Origin: Deuterostichococcus epilithicus
Lineage: Eukaryota > Chlorophyta > Trebouxiophyceae > Prasiolales > Stichococcaceae
Direction: 5' to 3'
Assembly (NCBI GenBank): GCA_033439295.1
Contig: JAVTLE010000005.1
Span: 918,501 to 982,500 of the forward strand
DNA: 64,000 nt
Of the stretch, positions 28,301 through 40,102 are shown piece by piece (within the stretch, counting starts at the first letter, position 1; each line of letters begins with the position of its first letter). A program made the translations under genes and the position numbers. The notes under the pieces were generated by a model. The model searched no databases. It saw only the letters and a list, made by a program, of their open reading frames with translations, and was not told the DNA's origin.

Positions 28301-28806
28301 CTCGATGCACAGCTTGAGCGTCTTGATGCCTGCGCCACAGTTTGTTTCCAGAGTGTTCTGTCGTCCAGCCCTTTCAAAACCATTGCACGGAGTTGTCAGG
28401 CAGCTGGAGAGACCGTCCTCTAGTTCACATTGGCATTGTGCCACCCACTCAGCCTGTCACCTGCAGCACGGCGCGCGACCCACTGCAGCATGGGCCACTT
28501 GCTCAGATCGTCCGAAGCCAATTGGCCTTGCAACGCCTGCTGGGTCACGCCCCTCGACATGGCCTCGCCAGCTGGCGGAAGGGCCACGGTCTCCCACAGA
28601 CCGGCCACATCGCAAGGCAGCGCCTTTCGCAGCGCCTTGCAGCAGGCCTCGACGTTGAGCTTGTCTTGGAGGGACAAGTCTGCTTGAGGATGAGCCAGAA
28701 TCTTGCTCAGAACTCCCGCTGGCAACTTTTCAAGCCGAGCAGGATCGTCCGTGCGCGCTGCCTTGCTGCTGGCGCCTGAGCCCGGGGCGCTGCTGGGCGA
28801 GCTCAT
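25359..28806 (-). CDS. F-box / leucine-rich-repeat protein
   Basis: Probable substrate receptor of an SCF ubiquitin ligase; the target is unknown. Nine exons (28806-28461, 28329-27986, 27814-27594, 27262-27145, 26967-26716, 26449-26261, 26048-26002, 25790-25686, 25503-25359) sum to 1767 nt, 588 aa. The N-terminus has an F-box-like block, LEKLPAGVLSKILAHPQADL, followed by KLNVEACCKALRKAL. From exon 3 onward leucine-rich repeats are clear, for example LTALEALSLANFTWLDD, LERLHFSGCAITYIPQ, PNLRNLTLLRND and LPHLEVLQLAGND. The C-terminus is Cys/Gly-rich. An in-frame ATG 17 codons upstream (28857) is possible. The seventh exon is only 47 nt. The match is to the general F-box/LRR class, not to a named family. 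Confidence 0.8.
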
Positions 28807-29239
28807 CTTGGAGCTTGCGGTATAACAGCTGATAAGGTCAGGACACTGGGGGGTCAAGCCCCGCGCTGTTTGTTTGCCCGCCAGATATCCCGCCGCTGAC
28901 TTGAGATGGTCGCATCAGCTTGAGTCTGGAAAGGTGTGACCTCTTTCAACAGTGGAAACAGCAGAAGTCGACAAGAGCGAGGCTGAACGACGTCCCAGAC
29001 AGATCGCCTTGATGACCTCGCCTCGGCATGACTCAGCTTCAGGGTTTGTTGGCTCAAAACCCCCACACAAAACCAACAGCTCCTTACAGCGCTTTACGTC
29101 GCAATCGGATCATGCTGTGCTATGGGCCGAACCAGTCCAGCAGATGCTGAGATTTCACAGTAACTTTTGCCATTGCTAAATGTCCAAGGGAAGCACCCCC
29201 TGCGTGGAGCACCTTGTCCGCAGGCAGGAGGCTGGCGCA
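28807..29239. other. Intergenic region: promoter side of the F-box gene, 3' flank of the protease gene
   Basis: Both neighbours are on the minus strand. I saw no coding exon. A minus-strand TGTAA lies within it at 29088-29084. Confidence 0.45.
29084..29088 (-). terminator. Candidate TGTAA polyadenylation signal of the CPBP protease gene
   Basis: TGTAA on the minus strand lies about 150 nt past the stop codon at 29240. TGTAA is the usual chlorophyte poly(A) signal, but a single pentamer is weak evidence. Confidence 0.4.
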
Positions 29240-31832
29240 TCACAAGGCAACGATGGCGGCACCCTTGGTGATCTCATAAAAAATGAACAGGTTCCAGCAG
29301 CTGTGCAGCAGCATCGGCGCCAGCAGGTTCCGCGTGTGCACAAACAGCAGGCCCAGCAGTCCTCCCAGCACCAGCAGTGGCATGAACTGGAAGCCTGCGG
29401 GAGGTGGGGCAGACTTAGGTCACGACATCTGCATGGCGAGGGTGAGCGAGAGCAAGCGTGCAAGGAGCCACAACCCGGCGTGATTGACCGCAGTCGCCAT
29501 CTGGCGCAAGTCATGTGCACCAAGTTTCCAGTCCAGGAACCCCCCCCCCTCCTNCTCCTCCTGGTTCACGAGGCACGGTGCACATCCAGGCGGAGGGTGT
29601 GGTTTCCAAGATGCCCAGCTGGAAGGCAACAGGAGGGCGATGCTGGGAGCTATGAGGGCCAAGGGCCCCACCGTGCAAGTGCGCCAGCGCGAATATGCAT
29701 GCGGAGGCGGCAATGGCGGCGGGCACCGGCAGCCGGCGGCCGAGGCTGGGAAGCAGGAAGCCGCGGAAGAGGGCCTCCTCCCACACGGGGGCGCACACCC
29801 CCACCATGACAAAATACATCAGGTTCGTTGCCTGCAGGGTGGCACAAGGGTTTCTCATGGTTTGTAGATCCGCCTGAAGCCTTGAAGACAGGCCAACGGG
29901 GATGATGCACGAGCGACGAATACAAAAGCGCTGTGGGTGCTCATTCTGCAGCGGAGGTTGGAAGCACCCACCAGGTCGCCGCTGCCGAGCGAGTGCTCCA
30001 GGCTGGTTGCTGACCAGCTGTTCGCTGGAAAGAGTGCCTGCAACGATCATAGGCATTGGGCAAGCTTGAGCTTTGAAGACCCCAGGAGCGAGTCAGGAAA
30101 TCACTGATTGAAGCCCTGCTCCATGGGACCAGACAGCCCTCACCTGACTGACCGCACTGAGTGCATTGATCGCTGGAAAGGACAGGCACGCAATGGCGGT
30201 GGGCACCTGTAAAATGCACAGAGTGCCAGGGGTCAGTTCCTGTCTTTTCAGTGAACTGAAAAGATTCCAAAGTCATGTCAATGCAGAGCAACGACACGTT
30301 GCATGTCCGCACGGACGGTGCAAGCGTCGCCGTGCGCATCTCCCTCTATCAACGCCGGCGCACCAGCCACTTGGCGGGCGGCCGCAGCGCCAGCCGGAAC
30401 CAGCCGTCCTCGCGGAGATGCCCACGGTGCGTCCGCAGGCACACCCACAGGATGGCCAGCGTGGCACCCATCTGCAGTGCGTCCAGCGCCAGGTGGGACA
30501 ACGCCTGCGGTGGACACCCCACAGAATGTGAGATGTGCCGCTTGGGAACCTGGCAACCATAAAAGTTGTTGCAACGAACGCTGGCGGGCTGTCGCTTGAT
30601 GACATGCTGTGTCTGCCGGGGGACTTGAGCCGTGACTTAAATGCTCGGCTGGCAACCCCACCGGTAGACACGACATGGCGCCGCCTGACGACGACCAAGA
30701 GTCGAGGCGGACGATGCTGCTGAGGGGGAAACAAGCGGCATTTGCTGTGAGAGAGGAAGCCGGTTTGCGCCAGGGCAGCGTATGGCATGCGCCCACAGCA
30801 CAGGAAATTGCAAGAGGGCGGGGCAGCAGGCGCGCCTCCAGCCGCGGGGTGAGGTCAGCACGGTCCAGGCCCAGCAGCTCCAGGCCCACGGGCATGACAC
30901 AGCAGCCCAGGAAGCAGAAGGCCAGCACCCAGAGGAACATGACCTGCACGATGGTCTCACTGCCCCAGGGAACCTGCAGCAGCCGTTTCTCCTGCGCGGA
31001 GGGGGATGGAGCGCATGTTGACCAAACCAGATGTCGACCGAATCATTGAGGCTTTGGAAGCATCTGCAAAGCTTCGGCGCCGTGGGTGGGAGCGCTGTCA
31101 TTGGTGGGATGCGAATGGCTGTGAGGTGCGCATCAAGCGCCAGGGTCATGGTGGAGGCTAGAGCAAGACTCCTCGTGCACACATGCCCTAGCGTTCTGCA
31201 GGAATTGCTGTAGCTGGCGCATCGTGCCCTCGTAGCGAGCGTTTCCCAAACAGCGAGTTGTGCACCTTTCGTAAACGTCGCCACGACGAGGTCTGGGACC
31301 GCCAGAGGCTCTTGCAGGCAGCCAGGGCGTTGCGCTGCAGCCGCTTGCGCCGCGGCCGTCGTTGCCGCGCTGCAGCGCCGGCCGGCCTGCTGGCCGCTGC
31401 CCCTTCGCCTGCTGACGTGTCGCGGTCTGCTGGAGCGTCGCCGGTGGCAGCGCGACCTTCGGTGTTGTCGAAGGGTGCCGCTGCCGCCGCTGTCGCCTCG
31501 CAGGCAAAGCTGCCTCGCCGCCGCAGCAGCGTCCCCCAGCCCACGGCGTCACGGCGGCTGTCATGACTGAGGTCACCGCCTGGCTGGGTGTGCGGGGTCG
31601 ATTCGTGTGCTACCTCGCCGCTGAAGCTGTGCTGACGAGCAGCGATGTCCCGAAGAGGCGGATGCCACTGTCTGCAGGCTCGATGCCGCTGCGCCGCAGG
31701 CCGAACAGCGGTGTTACGGCCTGCAGCTACGTGTTGCGGAACGCGGAGGGTGCCTGGGCATGGCCCTGTCTGGTGGTGCATTGGTCTGCAGGCTCCCGTC
31801 AGTGAGTAAGCTGGGCTGCCTCCTCGTGTCAA
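29240..31832 (-). CDS. CPBP family (CAAX-like) intramembrane protease, probably plastid
   Basis: Resembles the plant plastid CPBP group that includes SCO4. Exons 30973-30836, 30504-30364, 30206-30144, 30037-29972, 29831-29672 and 29394-29240 join in frame (723 nt), preceded by a long first exon ending at 31266. Starting that exon at 31832 gives 429 aa, but its true start is uncertain. The three motifs of the family are present: WEEALFRG (EExxxR), FALAHL (FxxxH) and HSCWN (HxxxN), so it should be an active metal-dependent protease. Several hydrophobic segments support membrane insertion, such as VMFLWVLAFCFLGCCVMP and LLVLGGLLGLLFV. The N-terminal part is Arg/Ala/Pro-rich, consistent with a transit peptide. 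The intron after 30836 starts with GC, placed by alignment to plant homologues. The unknown base at 29554 is intronic. Confidence 0.85.
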
Positions 31833-31984
31833 AGCATGTCGCAGAGGTGGTGGGTGGGGCCAAGAATCAATGATGACACTGCAGACAATGCGATCATTTA
31901 GATTGCATCAATGTTTGCCAAACTTTTTGAATGGAATGAATTTACTTCGTCACTGCTTCCCAGACCGCTGACTAGCCGCGGTGC

Positions 31985-33097
31985 ATGCCGATGGTAGAGC
32001 AAGCAACTTCGTGTATTGCAGCGCCAGCAACGTCCCTTGCAAACGGCGGATCTGGACCAATCAGTGCTGCTTCAATGCTGCATCTGAAGGACGGAAGGAC
32101 ACCAAAGAAGCAGAAGAAGAACGCACAGGGGGCGTGGGGTGTGCAAAACCCTATCCCCAGAGCTGACCGCTCCCCCGCAGAGCGCAACAGGGGCGCTGAC
32201 GAATTCAGCTGGTTAGCACATTTGGTTCAATGCTGCGCAGCCTTGCAACCTCTCGTTTCCGCCATAGGGGCGGCGGGGGTGCAGCAATTAATGGATGTCC
32301 TCGCCAGCGACCCCGGCATGCAGGCGGTCAGCATGACGGCGGCGCTGCGCAAGTGGCCACAGTTCCTGGCTTGCAACCCGGCGCAGTTGCGCGACGCTGC
32401 CGGCTTCCTGCGACAGGAGGCGGGCCTGTCCATCTCTAAAGCTGCCCGCCTGTTGCGCCACAACCCATGGGTGGTGGGTGTGGAGCTGGCGGGACGCATG
32501 GCGGCGTAACCTCGGCCTCATTTGTAGCAGCTGGCGCGTGTGCTTGGCTTTCAGCCGGTCTTGCCGAGGAACCCGGCAACCGGCATCGAGCAGCGTGTGT
32601 CAGCTTTTCTGGAGTGGTGCCGTGGCCTCGGTTGGATGCCAGAGGACGTCGCCCACTTGGTGGCTACAGAGCCGCGCATCCTGACCAGCACGAACACGAC
32701 ATTGCAGACCAATCATTGCCGTTCAAAGGACGTGTGCAGCCTCACGCAGCATCAGGCGATTGACATGCGCCGCAGCCAGGTTCCGAAAATGTCGTATATC
32801 AATTTGTCATTGCCCAGTAGGCTGCGCAAGCTGACTTCTTGCTTCTGCGGGTTTGGGCGGGCCGGCGGCAGACCTGGTGCAGTCTCCAGCGTATATCACC
32901 TACTCGCTGTCAGATCGCATCGCGTCGCGCACTTCTTCATGCAGGCGCGCGACAGGCAGCTCGGGTCCACGCTCAGCTACCTGCGGGTATCGCCAACCAG
33001 GCTATGCAAGACGTGTGGCTGCATGGAGGCGGAGTTCAAACAATGGGTCGCGACTTGGCGGCAGACGCCGGAGGGCCAGGAATGGAGCAGCCAGTGA
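31985..33097 (+). CDS. mTERF-repeat protein (organelle gene expression)
   Basis: mTERF proteins bind nucleic acid in mitochondria or plastids through repeated helical motifs. The first exon (31985 to about 32503) starts MPMVEQATSCIAAPATSL and runs into mTERF-type repeats, including LRKWPQFLACNPAQL and LRHNPWVVGVELAGRMA. A second exon from 32531 continues LARVLGFQPVLPRNP and MPEDVAHLVATEPRILTS. A later block has LVQSPAYITYSLSDRIASR, typical of the mTERF C-terminal region, and the end is EAEFKQWVATWRQTPEG, stopping at 33097. The step from IASR to the C-terminal block needs a change of frame near 32930 with no room for an intron. Either the gene is frameshifted there or the assembly has an error. 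The exon boundary after 32700 is unresolved. Confidence 0.7.
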
Positions 33098-33137
33098 GCC
33101 GCGGCATGGGCGTGCCGGCGGCGTCATGGTGCGGCGC

Positions 33138-33142
33138 TGTAA
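33138..33142 (+). terminator. Candidate TGTAA polyadenylation signal of the mTERF gene
   Basis: TGTAA lies 41 nt past the stop codon at 33097. Position and sequence fit a chlorophyte poly(A) signal. Confidence 0.4.
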
Positions 33143-34162
33143 TGGGTGGGTTGCATAAGGCGCAACTGCAATGCTTTTGTGCCTGATTGTACCCCGACCT
33201 CCAGCATGCTTGCAGCACATTGCATCGCTTGTAGCCTAGCATTGCTTTCTTCTTTACCCAAGGTGAAATTTCCAACTGACAGCTGCCGTTGCTCCAGCGC
33301 CGCAGTTCGGCGCCATGCCCCTACGCCGCAGGCCACTGCGCAACCCCCTGCGGCTCTGGCACCCTTGGTGCGGCAGCCTCGCCAACGCCCTTGCATCCTC
33401 GCACAGCACAACAGCCTGGCCAGCATCCAGTAAGCGTGGCCACCGCTGCCAAGGCGCCTGCGGGGTAGCCTGCTGGTTGTGTTGCGGTGTTGCACACGGC
33501 ATGATCGTTTGTCAGCCTCCCATCGAGGGCGGCTGGCAGCCCGCCATCTCTGAGCCGGCAGCCACCAAGGCAGTCCTGCAGATCATGATCTGCAGATGCG
33601 TCTAGGAGTGACACTGCCATTCGTGACACGGCCTGGGGCTCTGATCTCGTCTCGGTCATGTTTTACGAACACCGTTCTCGCCCAAGGGGACAGCACTGTC
33701 CCCTCGTGTGCTGCCATGTCGTTACCCAGCTCCTGCATTTTTAAGACTCGACGTCCTATGCATGCAGGAATGCTGTCGTGCGGGGAGCCTGGCCTCCGAC
33801 GACCTGTTTAGCAATGGCAGTGCACTCAGCTGTAGTGGCTGACGGCTAGCTATAGCCAGCAGCGCTGCGGTGCGGGTGACTGTAGAAGAAGCTGGCTTTC
33901 GCGCCGCCAATTCCAAGCCCAGTTTACCATGAAGGGCGAGGGCAAAGGTGGAAGCTTCTGTCACCACGGTCGTGAAGCCGTGCTTTTCACCTGAGCCTCC
34001 TGAGCCACGCCTGGCGCTCTCGCTTAATTCTCGCATTCGACAGTGCAGCCACTTGTACCGTAATACTTGAATTCAATTAAATGAATTAAAATAGTAGAGA
34101 TCAAGGCCGCCCCCGCATTGGAAATAGTGCGCCCCGCATATGACAAGCCTTAAAACTGGATT

Positions 34163-34167
34163 TTACA
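34163..34167 (-). terminator. Candidate TGTAA polyadenylation signal of the SufE-BolA gene
   Basis: TGTAA on the minus strand lies about 90 nt past the stop at 34257. Confidence 0.4.
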
Positions 34168-34256
34168 AGATCCCATGATGCATTTCCGCCCTGTTTGCGC
34201 CAAAAGCACCCATCAGGCCCGCATCGAGATCCATGTCCAGACGCCAGCTGCGCAGC

Positions 34257-36460
34257 TTAGACATCTCCGCGCGAAAGTGCCTCCATCTCCTCCTCTGGCG
34301 TCATCGTGGACAGCGACAGAGCGTGCACCGTCCCCTTGAGCTCCTCTTGCAGCAGCTGCAGTGCGAAAGCCAACAGAAGTCAGCTAGCGCATGTAGTGCA
34401 GGGTCCGCAATGCTGATACAGGAATGCAACGGCAGCAGCCCTGCGCTCTGAAAGGCGACGCGCCTTGCTCACTGCAGCAGCCCCAGCATGACAAGTCAAG
34501 CAACTAGAGACCAGCCACGTGCACGTGCACAACAGCACCAACGGGACAGCAAAGAGTTCAGCACCCCATAGACTGTGCGGTGCCGCTTGACGGTGTTGAG
34601 CCCCTCGAAGGCGTTTGCCACGATCTTCACGTTGAAGTGTGTTTCACCGCTGTAGCCCGCCTTCATGCGCGAGCCCACATGGCCCGCATGCTGGCTGGAC
34701 TCGTCCGCGATGTCCAAACTGCAGTGCACACCCAAGGGCTGAGGTTCCGGCTCGCGCGTCCTTTTGCAGCATCGAAACATATGCAAGTACGAGCTGTGCA
34801 CGGACCCATGGACGCCTCGCAGCAGCGTGTGAGCATTCTGCCATTCAAGGGTGGCTGGTCTCTGCAGATATGAGGTATCAGGTAGCAGCACAGCCTCGTG
34901 CTCGCACCTGGTGGGATCAAGCGCCCGCTGCAGCTTGCGCCTCATGCTGTCCTGCACGGGCGTGGCGCTGTCTGGCGCCGCTGCCGGCTCTGCTGCCCCA
35001 TTGCCGGCGGGGGCGCTGTCCGCGGGGGCCGCCGCTGCGCCGTTGCTGGCAGCGGCAATGGGCGCCGCATCTGATGACAGCTGTGCCTCTGGCACTGCTG
35101 CCTGTCCTGCGGCCTGTGCTGGCGCCGCTGCTGCCGTGGCCTGAGCAGGTCCTCCGCTCTGCAATCGCAGCAAGGCTAAGGGCTCAACACCAAACGGTAC
35201 CAGCCTTCCCAGCTACTGCGTGCCAGAGCATTGCAGACGGCGCATGCTACCTGACCATGACCAGCACAACCAGGTGGCACACACTCGGACATCCAGCTGC
35301 CTGGGACCCACCCCGCCCAGCAGGTCGTGGGATTTCTGCTGCATCAGGCAAAAGATGTTGAGGAAGCCATTGTTGCGCGACGGCGTCAGCTTCTGCTTTA
35401 GGCCCAGCGCATCGATGATGCCCGCCGGGTCCACCGTCAGCATCTCCTCTGGGCGGCAGTCGCTCAGGCCTTGCACCAGCAACGCCGCCAGACCCTGCAC
35501 CAGGTGAACAGGCCTCACGCTGCTGCGACCGATGCCACCGCGCTCAGTCTTTGCCTGCAGGCAACAGCTGCACTTTGTTCAAAAGTCTACAATCAGGCTC
35601 CGAACATGACAAGGAGAGGCGGCCGCTCTTGCCCGCACCTTGGTGAGCTGCGAGTCGGCGTCTGCCCGCCACTTGAGCTTGCCCTCCTGCAGTTCGCCCA
35701 CCACCCACACCTGTGGGGGCACACGTTTGGGTGGATGCTGGCACCCTCGAAACGAGTGTAGCACACGCTTGGATGCCGCTGGTCATGGCTGCGCTGGCTG
35801 CTGCCCACTGCATGACATGGCTGTGTTGCTGTGTCAGCAGACGTGCCTGCGAGACGCAGCCCTTGACTTTGTTGTCGTCAATGCGGTCCTGCTGCGGCAG
35901 CGGGGGCAGCTTGGAGGCCAAAAACAGCAGCTGCTTGTAGCGTGCCATCTCGTCCGGCACCTGGCCACATGCGGTTGTGCGTCACCAGCCGGTAAGACTT
36001 TGCCCAATCAGGTGTGCGGCATGCAGAATTCAGCATCTGCCATGCGTGCTCATGCGCTCTGGTGCATCAGGGTCAGCTCTCGCATGGGTGTGGACCAGAA
36101 CGCGCATGATGATGTGCCTCATACCATCTGGAACTGGCCGACAATCTGCTTTAGCTTCGTCGGCATCTCTGCAGTCGTTGCGGCTTGCGCGCGGATGCCC
36201 TGCATCGATGCAGGTACATGCATCAGTGCACTGAGGCACGGCTGGAGGCATGGGCCAATGTTATCACCAGTTCTCTTGTCGTAGGCCTGAAATTCAAGAG
36301 GCAAGCACATGCACTGGAGCACCACCTGTGGCCGCGTGCTGAAGGAGCATCGGTGTGGCCTCGAACAGGGTTTGACCAGCCGGAGGCTACTGATGGATGT
36401 GGAGGGTCTCGTCCTGCCTGCACAACCGGCTGGGCCAGCACTGAGTGAGGCGCCCAGCAT
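34257..36460 (-). CDS. SUFE1: SufE-BolA fusion protein, plastid Fe-S cluster assembly
   Basis: SufE activates the cysteine desulfurase of the plastid SUF pathway and carries sulfur on a cysteine. The fused BolA domain is typical of plant SUFE1. Eight exons (36460-36326, 36199-36125, 35960-35847, 35710-35639, 35494-35312, 35158-34908, 34718-34565, 34355-34257) sum to 1083 nt, 360 aa. Order: transit peptide MLGASLSAGPAGCAGRTRPS; SufE domain with the sulfur-accepting Cys in NKVKGCVSQ, then VWVVGELQEGKLKWRAD, LAALLVQGLS and TPSRNNGFLNIFCLM; an Ala-rich linker; BolA domain with GYSGETHFNVKIVANAF, VKRHRTVYGLLQEELK and HALSLSTMTPEEEME. The intron after 35847 starts with GC. The gene is divergent from the coiled-coil gene. 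Confidence 0.95.
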
Positions 36461-36640
36461 GCTGCACACAGAACTCGGGGATGCGAAGTGCTGGTATGCA
36501 GGGATGTGCGCAGGCTTTCGCAATCGTCTTCAGCAAGGGTTCGTTTAGGATGAAGTGAGCTCTACTGCGCATTGGCGACGCCACGAGCTGTCCCTGTCAC
36601 TGTGCCACCCCAACCTTCGATACCTTGCGGCCCCCTGCAG

Positions 36641-39626
36641 GACTTCCGAACTTTGCTGACGACAGCCTCAGCTGACACAACCTGCTTGCGCTTCTGGACA
36701 GCTCTTTCCGGAATAACCAGCACGGTAAGTCTCGACACCTGACATCAATTTCTGTACACTTGGGCAGCAACGGGGATCGCAGGTCTCGTCTGCGAAGCAA
36801 GCGCTCAGCGTGCGGCGTCCCTCATTCGACCGCTGGGATGTTTGAGCAGCCGCGCCACAGCTTGGCGGAGGGAGGGCGCCACCAGGCAGACACGAGAGCC
36901 TCCTACAGACTGTCCTCTTCCCGTCGCCAGTCGGTACACGGCACAGAAAGGTCAGAGTGACCTGCAGGCTCTGCACATTGCCTTCCTGCCTTGGTCTTGC
37001 TCTTGCTTTTGTGCACTCTCAGGATCGGAAAATTTCCCGCTGCACCACACAGACACGCCTTTGTCGCGATAGCCACGACGGCTCGCGCTGCGTTTCGTCC
37101 TTTGGGGCGCGCATAGGCGCCAGCACGCAGAAGCGTGACGCCAACCCTCTCGATGCGATCTCAGCGCCCTGGCGAAGCTGGACGGGGAGCTGCACGAAGA
37201 GTTCGTGGTGCTGGAGGAGACCGCGTGCCAGGCGGCCGCGGGCGCCGGTGCAAAGGACTTGCAGCGCCTGCAGCTGCAGAACGCCAGCCTGAAGGGCTCC
37301 ACCCTGCACATGCACGTGAAAGAAGAGTTCTTGGACGCCCTGGCGTTCGACGGGCCCGACGGCAGGTACGTCTCTGCAGCAGCCCGACAAGTCAACATCC
37401 AGCAACCGCTTGAAGCTGCGGTTCATGCCATTGATGCACCTGTCTGGCTGAGGCGCAGTACCGGCTCGTGCATCGGCTGCACACTCCCTGCGGACGCTGG
37501 CGGAACTTGATGGCGATGTGATTGCAAGTGGCCTATGTTCAGATTCCCGCGCGGCGATGAGGCGCAATACCGCGAGGTGCTGCTGGAGGACGCGCGGCGG
37601 CATGCGGAGGTCAGCCGTGGCCACAAGGCCGCCAACGCAAAGGTGAATGAATGGAGGCTGCATTTGAGAATGCGAGGATCATGCGCGCAAGCTGTCCTGG
37701 CGCCCGGCAGCTGGGTGTGTCGGACTTGGCCTGGTAGTTTTCAAGCCATCCACATGTACTGCAGCAATTATGCATTGTTGCCTTCCAACCGGGCTGCCGT
37801 CCTGTTTGCAGATCACGGCAGAGGTGCAGCAGCTGATCGAGGAGACGGCGGCGGCGTTCCGGGAGTACCAGGCCACTCGGGCGGAGGTGGCGCGCCATCT
37901 GGAGGCAGCGCAGCGCAGCACTGACGCGCTGGCGGCGCCGCAGTCGTCGCTGCCGGAGCTGCTCGACGGCCCGGACGAGGTGAGGGGTCATGCGCGAGTT
38001 CCGCAAAACCCCTGAAGGAAGGCGCAGCATGTGCCGGGTCTCGGGCTCGGAAGATTGCGCGGCAGGCGATTCATCGCTGTGACGCCCTGCACAGTTAGGC
38101 TGCAGGACAGCGCTTCACTCAAGGGCGTCCTGTGCCAGGTCTTTCTCAAAGGTCTCTGCTGGGTCAGATTGCCAGGCGATGCAGCGCGCTGCTGTGTGAT
38201 GAGCATGCCGCCCCATGCTGACTCTGTCGTTCACTGGCCGCAGGAGACGTGCGAGCGGCTGCTGGCGGAGGCGGCCGCTGAGGCTGCGCAGATGGAGGCG
38301 GAGTGCGCTGCCCTCTCGGTGCGGGGCCTCCTGTGATCACCGCGGCGCAGCGCTTTGACCAGGCCTGGCAGGCTCAGCAGCACCGCGTCGTGCCGCATGA
38401 CCAGTTGCTTGCGTGCATGACATGCAGAGTGCCCGCTGACAGAGACACACGGCGGCTCTACATGGCTGCCTGGCAAGTGTGGATCACAAAACCCACCCCG
38501 CGTCCTCGGCGCCCGCAGGCCGCAAACCAGCGGGAGGTGGACAGCACCAGGAACACAGACATTTCAAACTTTTGGTCCTTGTGTCACTCGCAGGCTGCAA
38601 ACCGCCAGGAGGCTGCAGCCTCGCATGCAGAGCAGCAGGAGCTGGCGGCGCTGGAGGCGGAGGGCCGCAGATGTGTTATGAGCCGGCATGCGCAGTCGGA
38701 GCACGAGGGGCGCTTCCGCAGCGCCGCGGAGCGGTGTGAGCTGTGCAGCTCTTTTGGCCTGACACCCTGAGATGTGGCTCGGCAGCACCTGGCACCGGAG
38801 TGCCGAGCGTAGGTTATCACGGCGGCCTGTGCTCCACCTGCATGCATGTGCCTTTGGTTGTGAGCGCACTGCTTTGGCGCGTGCCAGCGGTGCGGACCTT
38901 GATGTGGCATTGACAGCACGTGACTGCGTGTACATCTGATGCCGAAGTACAGATTTTGTTGTTGCTTCCGTGCAGCGCGGCGGACGAGCTGGCGTTCATG
39001 GAGCATGGCATCCTGGTGCAGCAGGTGGAGCGGACCAGCATGCGGGTGCAGCTGACGACCCACCAAGGTGCGGCCGCTGCGCTGCCGCCGCTGTGCTGCC
39101 TGCCGGGCTGCAGCGGTGCCTTGCACCAGTGTGTCTGCAGCATCTCGAAGCACTTTGGCTGCGGCAGGAGGAGGTGGATCTTGAATGCCGTGGCTCAGAA
39201 ACGTCAGAGCAGACCCTTCAAGGCCGTTGTCAGCGCACCCATGCTTCTGCCCCCAAACCTGGCGGTGAAAATATGGTGCTGTGCCCCTGCCGCAGGGGAC
39301 CTGCTTCACCGCCACACGCTGGACGTGCAGCTGGACGGCGAGACCGCCGAGCTTCTGGGCGCCAGGCTGGAGGGCGGCACAATCGCTGTCGACATCGAGG
39401 ACCTCGTCGCGGACGTGCGCAGCGGCAGCCGCTCCCTGTCATACCTGGTGCGGCGCTGGCGTGACGCAGGCTGGCAGCCGATGCAACCCTGCAACAGGAC
39501 GCAGCGTGTACGGCTTGGCGCTGCTGATGACCGGTGCTGAGCACCGCTGTGGTGCTGCAGGTACGGGAGGCTAAGCATCGCCTCAATGGGGCAGTCCAGC
39601 AGATGGCGACGGGGTTTCCAAATTAA
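36641..39626 (+). CDS. Unidentified coiled-coil protein
   Basis: I do not recognise the family. Exons that look real are 36641-36724 (DFRTLLTTASADTTCLRFWT), 36783-36839, one near 37182-37363 (LAKLDGELHEEFVVLEETA), and one ending about 37640. Others lie near 37812-37979 (AEVQQLIEETAAAFREYQAT), 38243-38317, 38592-38741 and 38975-39067. A compact C-terminal domain follows at 39298-39452 (LHRHTLDVQLDGETAELLG), and the last exon 39561-39626 ends MATGFPN. Most of the middle is charged heptad-type helix. The ending (long coil then a small beta-rich domain) recalls kinetochore proteins with an RWD domain, but that is only a guess from shape. The first coding exon with its ATG was not found, and the exact joins in the first third are uncertain. 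Confidence 0.6.
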
Positions 39627-40102
39627 AACATCGTGAGCGGAGCGGCGTCCCACTTGACACCACTTGACGGACGGCAAAGTTTCGAATAGACTTGCCGACG
39701 ACGCCGAGCATCCAGTATGCCGGGCTTGCTTTGACACGACTGCATTTGACATTCGCAGCTCTAAACTTTGACCAGTGACTTCGCCAAGAGCTGCCGTCTT
39801 TCGTCCCGAAAGCAGTGATATATTTATTCCGCCCTTTCGACCCCGCCCAGGAGCGTGACCGTTGTAAATCCATGGGCCGTCATCGAGACCTCCAATCAGA
39901 GCCGCCCTTCTCGCTCAATTGATTCATTCCTATATGTCCGCGCACTTGCAACTTGCCGCACGTTTGCTTCAAGCCATCGTTGCAGCATTGTTGAGGCCTG
40001 ACAGACTGACCGAGGAACACATCCGAGGCGTCCGCCGGGCTGTCTGTGTTGTCTTCCTGCGAGGTGCATCCGCCCCACTCCTAGCCTCCGCCTGGCGCAG
40101 CC
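39627..40102. promoter_or_regulatory. Intergenic region between the coiled-coil gene and the F1-alpha-like gene
   Basis: Two genes on the same strand flank this 476-bp gap. It holds the 3' end of the first, with a TGTAA at 39863, and the promoter of the second. No exon was seen. Confidence 0.4.
39863..39867 (+). terminator. Candidate TGTAA polyadenylation signal of the coiled-coil gene
   Basis: TGTAA lies about 237 nt past the stop at 39626, followed by mixed sequence before the next start codon at 40103. Confidence 0.3.

Larger units (their letters stand above)
33098..34256. other. Convergent intergenic region (mTERF / SufE-BolA)
   Basis: This 1.16-kb gap holds no exon I can assign. Open frames at 33315-33605 (+) and 33722-34036 (-) have no recognisable motif. 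Its right end (34060-34200) is AT-rich. Confidence 0.4.

Noticed and set aside
28008-28310. Minus-strand Arg/Ala-rich frame
   Set aside because: It is the wrong frame of F-box/LRR exon 2, whose correct frame has family-like content.
33315-33605. Possible small gene between mTERF and SufE-BolA
   Set aside because: No motif, no matching splice structure, and both strands are equally open because of GC bias.
36309-36548. Plus-strand frame overlapping the first exon of SufE-BolA
   Set aside because: It is antisense to a transit peptide exon and has no supporting motif; the coiled-coil gene begins further right.
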